A DNA stretch of 64,000 nucleotides from NCBI RefSeq assembly GCF_030848945.1, contig NZ_JANHAX010000003.1, positions 186,001 to 250,000 on the forward strand, written 5' to 3'. The notes below the pieces were generated by a model that saw only the letters and a program-made list of their open reading frames with translations, was not told where the DNA came from and did no database searches. This document shows positions 60,593 through 64,000 of this stretch, piece after piece (positions within the stretch are counted from its first letter, which is position 1; each line of letters starts with the position of its first letter). The translations under genes and the position numbers were made by a program. The stretch comes from Marimonas arenosa (lineage in GTDB: Bacteria; Pseudomonadota; Alphaproteobacteria; Rhodobacterales; Rhodobacteraceae).

Positions 60593-62056
60593 TCAGGCCT
60601 GTTCGGCGACGATCCGGGCGAGGATCGCGATGCCCTCTGGTATTCGGGAAGACGGGATAGACGAATACCCCAGCCGATAGTGCGCCTGGCCGCGGCCCGG
60701 GGAGGCGAAGAACGGGTGGCCGGGTTCGATCAGGACGGATTTGGCCTTGACGCGTTCGGCCAGCACCTCGGTATCGGTGCCGTCTGGTGCCCGCATCCAA
60801 AAGGACGACCCTCCGAACGCACCACGACCGGCGACGGTCAGGCCATGGGCCGCGATGGCGTCTGCCATGACCTCTCGGCGGCGGCGGAGCGTGTTGCCCA
60901 TGCGGCGGATCAGGCTGTCGTAATGCCCCAGAGAGAGGAAATAGGCCGCCGTGCGCTGGATATGGCCGGGGACGTGGCGCAGCACCGAGGCGCGCAGCGC
61001 GCGGGCCTCGCGGATGAAGGCCGTCGATCCCACCAGATAACCCAGCCGCAGCCCTGGGAAGAGCGATTTCGAGAAAGAGCCGACATAGATCACCCGGCCG
61101 TCACGGTCGAGCGACTTGAGCGCCGGCGAGGGCGGCGAAAGAAAGGACATTTCGAACTCGTAGTCGTCTTCGACGATCAACGCATCGAGTTCGCGGGCGC
61201 GGGCCAGAAGCGCCTGCCGGCGGCTCATCGGCATGGTTGCCGTGGTCGGGCACTGGTGGCTGGGAGTGGTGAAAATGACGTCGGACTCCGCCGGAACGGA
61301 GTCGGGTGGAAGGCCATCGGCATCTACGGGAATGGGCGTAACGTGGCAGCGCGACTGGGTGAGGATGTCGCGCAGCGCCGGGTAGCACGGGTCTTCGATG
61401 GCGGCCGTCCGGCGCTGAGTCAGCAGCACCTGCGCGGTGAGCCAGAGCGCGTTTTGCGCGCCCATGGTGACGAGGATTTCGTCCGGGTTCGCGAGGATAC
61501 CGCGGCGCGGCAGAATGTGGCGGGCGATGAAGGTCACCAGCTGGGGGTCGTCCTGGTCGTAATAGTCCGAGGTGAGCGGAACGAAATCCTTCTGTCCCAG
61601 CGCCTGGAGCGCGCAGTGCCGCCAACTGGCATGATCGAACAGCGTCGGGTCGGTCTGGCCGTAGACGAACGGGTAGCGGTAGCTTGACCAATCCTGCGGT
61701 TTCACCGGTGTGGCGCCGCCGGAAAAGCGCTGGCCCAGCGCGCGGGACCAGTCGACGGCGTCCTGGCGCGGCGGTTGCGGCGGAAAAGCGGGCGGCTCTG
61801 GCGCGGTGTCGGACACGTAGTAGCCCGAACGGCCGCGCGAGGTCAGATAATCGTTGGCCAAGAGTTCGGTATAGGCCAGCGTCACGGTGATGCGGGCAAC
61901 GCCGAGATGGGCGGCCAGCTTGCGCGAGGAGGGAAGTTTCTCGCCGCGTTGGAACCGGCCCGAGAGGATGCCCTCGGCGATCATCTGCTGAATCTGTGAT
62001 TGCAGCGTACCTTGGGCGTCGGGATCGAGGAAGAAGGTTTCCACTGAAATCGCCAT
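60593..62056 (-). CDS. tauR: TauR, MocR-type (GntR/aminotransferase-like) regulator
   Basis: 487 residues. The N-terminal winged helix-turn-helix of the GntR superfamily spans ~18-85 ('FQRGEKLPSSRKLAAHLGVA', 'TVTLAYTELLANDYL'). The rest is a fold-type I aminotransferase-like domain with the PLP-binding Lys in 'IYVGSFSKSLFPGLRLGYLV'. Such regulators sense amines or amino acids by PLP chemistry. TauR activates taurine genes in Rhodobacter capsulatus. Its position between tpa and xsc supports the identification. CTGGTCTTA repeats upstream may be its operator. Confidence 0.9.
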   Translation of the reverse strand: MAISVETFFLDPDAQGTLQSQIQQMIAEGILSGRFQRGEKLPSSRKLAAHLGVARITVTLAYTELLANDYLTSRGRSGYYVSDTAPEPPAFPPQPPRQDAVDWSRALGQRFSGGATPVKPQDWSSYRYPFVYGQTDPTLFDHASWRHCALQALGQKDFVPLTSDYYDQDDPQLVTFIARHILPRRGILANPDEILVTMGAQNALWLTAQVLLTQRRTAAIEDPCYPALRDILTQSRCHVTPIPVDADGLPPDSVPAESDVIFTTPSHQCPTTATMPMSRRQALLARARELDALIVEDDYEFEMSFLSPPSPALKSLDRDGRVIYVGSFSKSLFPGLRLGYLVGSTAFIREARALRASVLRHVPGHIQRTAAYFLSLGHYDSLIRRMGNTLRRRREVMADAIAAHGLTVAGRGAFGGSSFWMRAPDGTDTEVLAERVKAKSVLIEPGHPFFASPGRGQAHYRLGYSSIPSSRIPEGIAILARIVAEQA

Positions 62057-62071
62057 GGAGGTGACTTTAGT

Positions 62072-62103
62072 CTGGTCTTATGTAAGGCGCAATCTGGTCT
62101 TAA
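62072..62103 (+). promoter_or_regulatory. Putative TauR operator: CTGGTCTTA direct repeats
   Basis: CTGGTCTTAT at 62072-62081 and CTGGTCTTAA at 62094-62103 are direct repeats 22 bases apart, two helical turns, ending 16 bases upstream of the tauR start. MocR regulators typically bind direct repeats of this spacing, and TauR of Rhodobacter binds CTGG-type repeats. This would fit autoregulation of tauR. Confidence 0.65.
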
Positions 62104-62180
62104 GTGTCATTGCGCTGTGCGAGCGGAAATCGGTTGTGACCGGGAACGCGGTTAATGCCACCGTCCGGTGGAAATCGCCG

Positions 62181-62230
62181 GTATGGCGGCCTGGCTGGCG
62201 GTCTGGCTGGCATCCCGTCTGGCGCGCGGT
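62181..62230. repeat. CTGGC-rich ~50-base repeat, copy 2
   Basis: The stretch GTATGGCGGCCTGGCTGGCG and its continuation CTGGCTGGCATCCCGTCTGGCGCGCGGT align with 46233-46282. It contains two CTGGCTGGC units. Nothing indicates a coding role. Confidence 0.6.
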
Positions 62231-62485
62231 TGGGTAATGTTCTGGCTAGGGGTAGGGTTAATGCGGCGTGCGGTGCTCTGCAGCCGCGCTTCCACTCTTG
62301 GTTTGTTGCGTTGGTTTCAAAGTTGTGTCCTCCCACCCCGCGCGGCGGCTCCGGGGGTGCGCGCTCCTCCGGGCGCAGCCCGGTAAACCGTCTGGGTAGA
62401 ACGCCTCAGGTTTTCTGGTCGAACTGATTTCCGCTTTTGGTCTGGAGGGGTCATTGGTTTCGAATTGGCTTCGCCACTCCGACCG

Positions 62486-62540
62486 ACTGGGGGGCCAGCC
62501 CCCCAGTCCCCCCGGGATATTTGGAGAAAGAGGAAGACAA
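62486..62540 (+). repeat. Hairpin + CCGGGATATTT element, copy 4
   Basis: ACTGGGGGGC-CA-GCCCCCCAGT is the hairpin, followed by CCCCCCGGGATATTT and a GGAGAAAGAGGAAGA tail. It faces copy 5, from which it is separated by about ten bases, so the two elements together form a large tail-to-tail inverted arrangement. Confidence 0.75.
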
Positions 62541-62550
62541 GCGTGTTTTC

Positions 62551-62607
62551 CTTCATCTGACCTGAAATATCCCGGAGGGGGTGCGGGGGAGGCAGCGCCT
62601 CCCCCGC
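62551..62607 (-). repeat. Hairpin + CCGGGATATTT element, copy 5
   Basis: On the minus strand: GCGGGGGAGGC-GCT-GCCTCCCCCGC hairpin, then ACCCCCTCCGGGATATTT, then a CAGATGAAG tail. Its orientation is opposite to copy 4 and equal to that of tpa and tauR. It would stop transcripts coming from tpa. Confidence 0.75.
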
Positions 62608-62793
62608 CTCGGTCGGATCGCGGCTCGCGATCCGAAGAGCGAACGTCCTCTCCAGGCCATAACCGACACGGTTCCATCTGAATCCGATCCGCTCCTGGTG
62701 CATCGAACTGCGAGGACGTTGCCATGCATCGGTGGCGGCCCCTGTCCGGGGCGACGCGCGACGCGCGGCGCAACCCGTTGGAGACACTAAACT

Positions 62794-64000
62794 TTAACCG
62801 AAGACCCGTGTCAGGGCCACGTCCACCGCCTTGGTGATCTGGTCGATGTCGTCGGGGGTTGCGATCAACGCCGGCGAGAAGCAGAGCACGTTGTTGAGCC
62901 CTGGCACCGATCGGTTGGTGGCGCCGATGATCACCCCCTGGGCGCCGCATTCGGCGACGACCTGGGCGATCTGTTTCTCGCTTACCGGCTCCTTGGTGGC
63001 ACGGTCGGCCACCAGTTCGGCACCGAGGAACAGACCCTTGCCGCGGACATCGCCGACGACCTTGTGTTTCTCCATCAGCGCCTGGAGGTTGCCCAGCATC
63101 CGGTCTCCCATCTTGGCGGTGTTTTCGAGGAGGCCCTCATCCTCGATGATGCGCATGTTTTCCAGTGCCGCGGCGGGGCCGGCGGTGCAGCCGCCGAAGG
63201 TCGAGATATCGCGGAAATAGTTGAGCGGGTCCTCGGGTTCGTCCTTGAACATCTCGAAGACGCGTTCGGTGGTGACACAGCAGGCGATGGCGGCATAGCC
63301 GGAGGCGACACCCTTGGCCATGGTCACGAAATCGGGCTCGATGCCGTAATGCTGGTAACCGAACCAGTGGGTGCCGGTGCGGCCGATGCCGCAGACGACC
63401 TCGTCGATGTGCAGGAGCACATCGTACTTGCGGCAGATCTCCTGCACCCGCTGCCAGTAGCCTTCGGGCGGAGGAATGACTCCGCCGCCGGCGGTCACCG
63501 GTTCGAGGCAGAGGCCGCCGACGGTGTCGGGACCTTCGCGCAGGATGACCTCTTCGATCTGGTTGGCGGCGAACTCGCCATAGCTTTCCGAGGCCGGGTC
63601 CCATTCCGCCTGGGCGCGGTATTCCATGCAATGGGGCACGCGGACGAAATGTGGCGTCAGCGGCCCGTATTGCATGACGCGTTCGTCCTGGCCGCCGGCC
63701 GACATCGTGCCGATGGTGCCGCCGTGATAGTCACGTTCGCGGTAGAGGATCTTGGTCTTCTTGCCGCCGTAGCGCTTGTGGGCGATCTGGCGGATCATCT
63801 TGAAGGCCTTCTCGTTCGCCTCGGAGCCGGAGTTGCAGTAATAAACCCGGGTCATGCCGGGCATTTTTGAGATCAGCTTTTCCGAGAACAGCGCGCCCGG
63901 GACGGAGCCTGCCGAACCAGCGAAGTAGTTGAGTTTGACCAGCTGGTCGCGCACGGCGTTGGCGATTTCTTCGCGGCCGTAGCCGACATTGACGGTCCAG
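62794..64000 (-). CDS. tpa: Taurine-pyruvate aminotransferase, partial
   Basis: The last 402 residues are present; the N-terminal ~55-60 are beyond the right edge (the reading frame stays open upstream, reading WTVNVGYGREEIANAVRDQL). Class III aminotransferase features: 'YYCNSGSEANEKAFKMIRQI' (cofactor phosphate loop), 'LLHIDEVVCGIGRTGTHWFG' with the PLP-binding Asp, and the Schiff-base Lys in 'VTMAKGVASGYAAI'. With xsc and tauR alongside, it is Tpa, moving the amino group of taurine to pyruvate to give sulfoacetaldehyde and alanine. A related omega-aminotransferase remains possible. Confidence 0.88.
   Translation of the reverse strand, partial: WTVNVGYGREEIANAVRDQLVKLNYFAGSAGSVPGALFSEKLISKMPGMTRVYYCNSGSEANEKAFKMIRQIAHKRYGGKKTKILYRERDYHGGTIGTMSAGGQDERVMQYGPLTPHFVRVPHCMEYRAQAEWDPASESYGEFAANQIEEVILREGPDTVGGLCLEPVTAGGGVIPPPEGYWQRVQEICRKYDVLLHIDEVVCGIGRTGTHWFGYQHYGIEPDFVTMAKGVASGYAAIACCVTTERVFEMFKDEPEDPLNYFRDISTFGGCTAGPAAALENMRIIEDEGLLENTAKMGDRMLGNLQALMEKHKVVGDVRGKGLFLGAELVADRATKEPVSEKQIAQVVAECGAQGVIIGATNRSVPGLNNVLCFSPALIATPDDIDQITKAVDVALTRVFG

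Larger units (their letters stand above)
62057..62793. other. 737-base intergenic region between tpa and tauR
   Basis: No convincing gene. From left to right it contains: the TauR-type direct repeats (62072-62103), the second copy of the CTGGC-rich repeat (62181-62230), a GC-rich stretch, and two facing copies of the hairpin + CCGGGATATTT element (62486-62540 and 62551-62607). A short hydrophobic frame beginning at the ATG at 62183 is seen but not supported. The large size and repeat load suggest an insertion hot spot. Confidence 0.55.

Noticed and set aside
62183..62386. Short hydrophobic peptide frame (MAAWLAVWLAS...) in the tpa-tauR gap as a type I toxin
   Set aside because: The matching frame in the sister repeat at 46236 stops after eleven codons, there is no ribosome binding site, and the hydrophobicity simply reflects CTGGC repetition.
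1..64000. tRNA, rRNA, CRISPR array or insertion sequence
   Set aside because: I read the intergenic regions and found no cloverleaf-like sequence, repeat-spacer array, transposase or target-site duplication. Weak tRNA-like folds cannot be excluded without a covariance search.

Overview
The window looks like chromosome from a marine Rhodobacterales (Roseobacter-group) alphaproteobacterium. The DNA is GC-rich, most genes are closely packed, and many neighbours overlap by four bases (ATGA). Gene content typical of the group includes a taurine module (tpa, tauR, xsc, ackA, pta), glcDEF with a small membrane protein inserted, DUF1523 and DUF3576 proteins, and leuS-lptE-holA. I see no rRNA, tRNA, CRISPR array, transposase or phage gene.

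Layout. 0-17 kb holds housekeeping genes: a thioredoxin-TPR protein, exonuclease III, a membrane-anchored LytTR regulator, an OmpR-type response regulator facing ribA, an L,D-transpeptidase, a PLP-binding YggS protein, a porin, a glycosyltransferase, leuS-lptE-holA, a hydrolase and two glutathione S-transferases. 17-30 kb is a surface-glycan locus built around a sialic-acid-like (nonulosonate) sugar. It has a Gfo/Idh-cytidylyltransferase-SDR trio, two GT30 (Kdo-transferase-type) genes, NeuC, a PTP-type phosphatase, a GT-A glycosyltransferase, a short protein with the three sialylmotifs of family GT29, three methyltransferases, NeuB and a lipid A-type acyltransferase. 30-36 kb carries glcDEF, a trypsin-like protease and Hsp20. 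36-46 kb is mixed: an ECF sigma factor with a VWA membrane protein, a globin, a phospholipase A2-like secreted protein, an HPP membrane protein, gabD, a formamidase-like hydrolase, a P1 peptidase and creatinase.

46.5-54.5 kb is a tightly packed plus-strand operon of about ten genes. Apart from its last gene (DUF1523) I cannot assign any to a known system. It encodes a long coiled-coil protein, two large proteins of unknown family, a AAA+ ATPase and several small membrane proteins. It is my best candidate for an undescribed system, probably a AAA+ machine acting at the inner membrane. One of its genes (51836-52249) has only about 50% G+C.

54.6-64 kb is the taurine/sulfoacetaldehyde region. 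Tpa (open at the right edge) would make sulfoacetaldehyde, and Xsc would split it to acetyl phosphate and sulfite. Pta or AckA would use the acetyl phosphate, a citrate synthase would take up acetyl-CoA, and a TauE/SafE protein would export sulfite or a related anion. TauR is the likely regulator: CTGGTCTTA direct repeats lie just upstream of tauR, and weaker copies lie upstream of xsc.

Non-coding structure is rich. It includes four adjacent 21-base hairpins of identical geometry between pta and ackA, five copies of a hairpin-plus-CCGGGATATTT element spread over the window, a diverged ~50-base CTGGC-rich repeat found both upstream of the AAA+ operon and upstream of tauR, and clear intrinsic terminators after the porin and hsp20.
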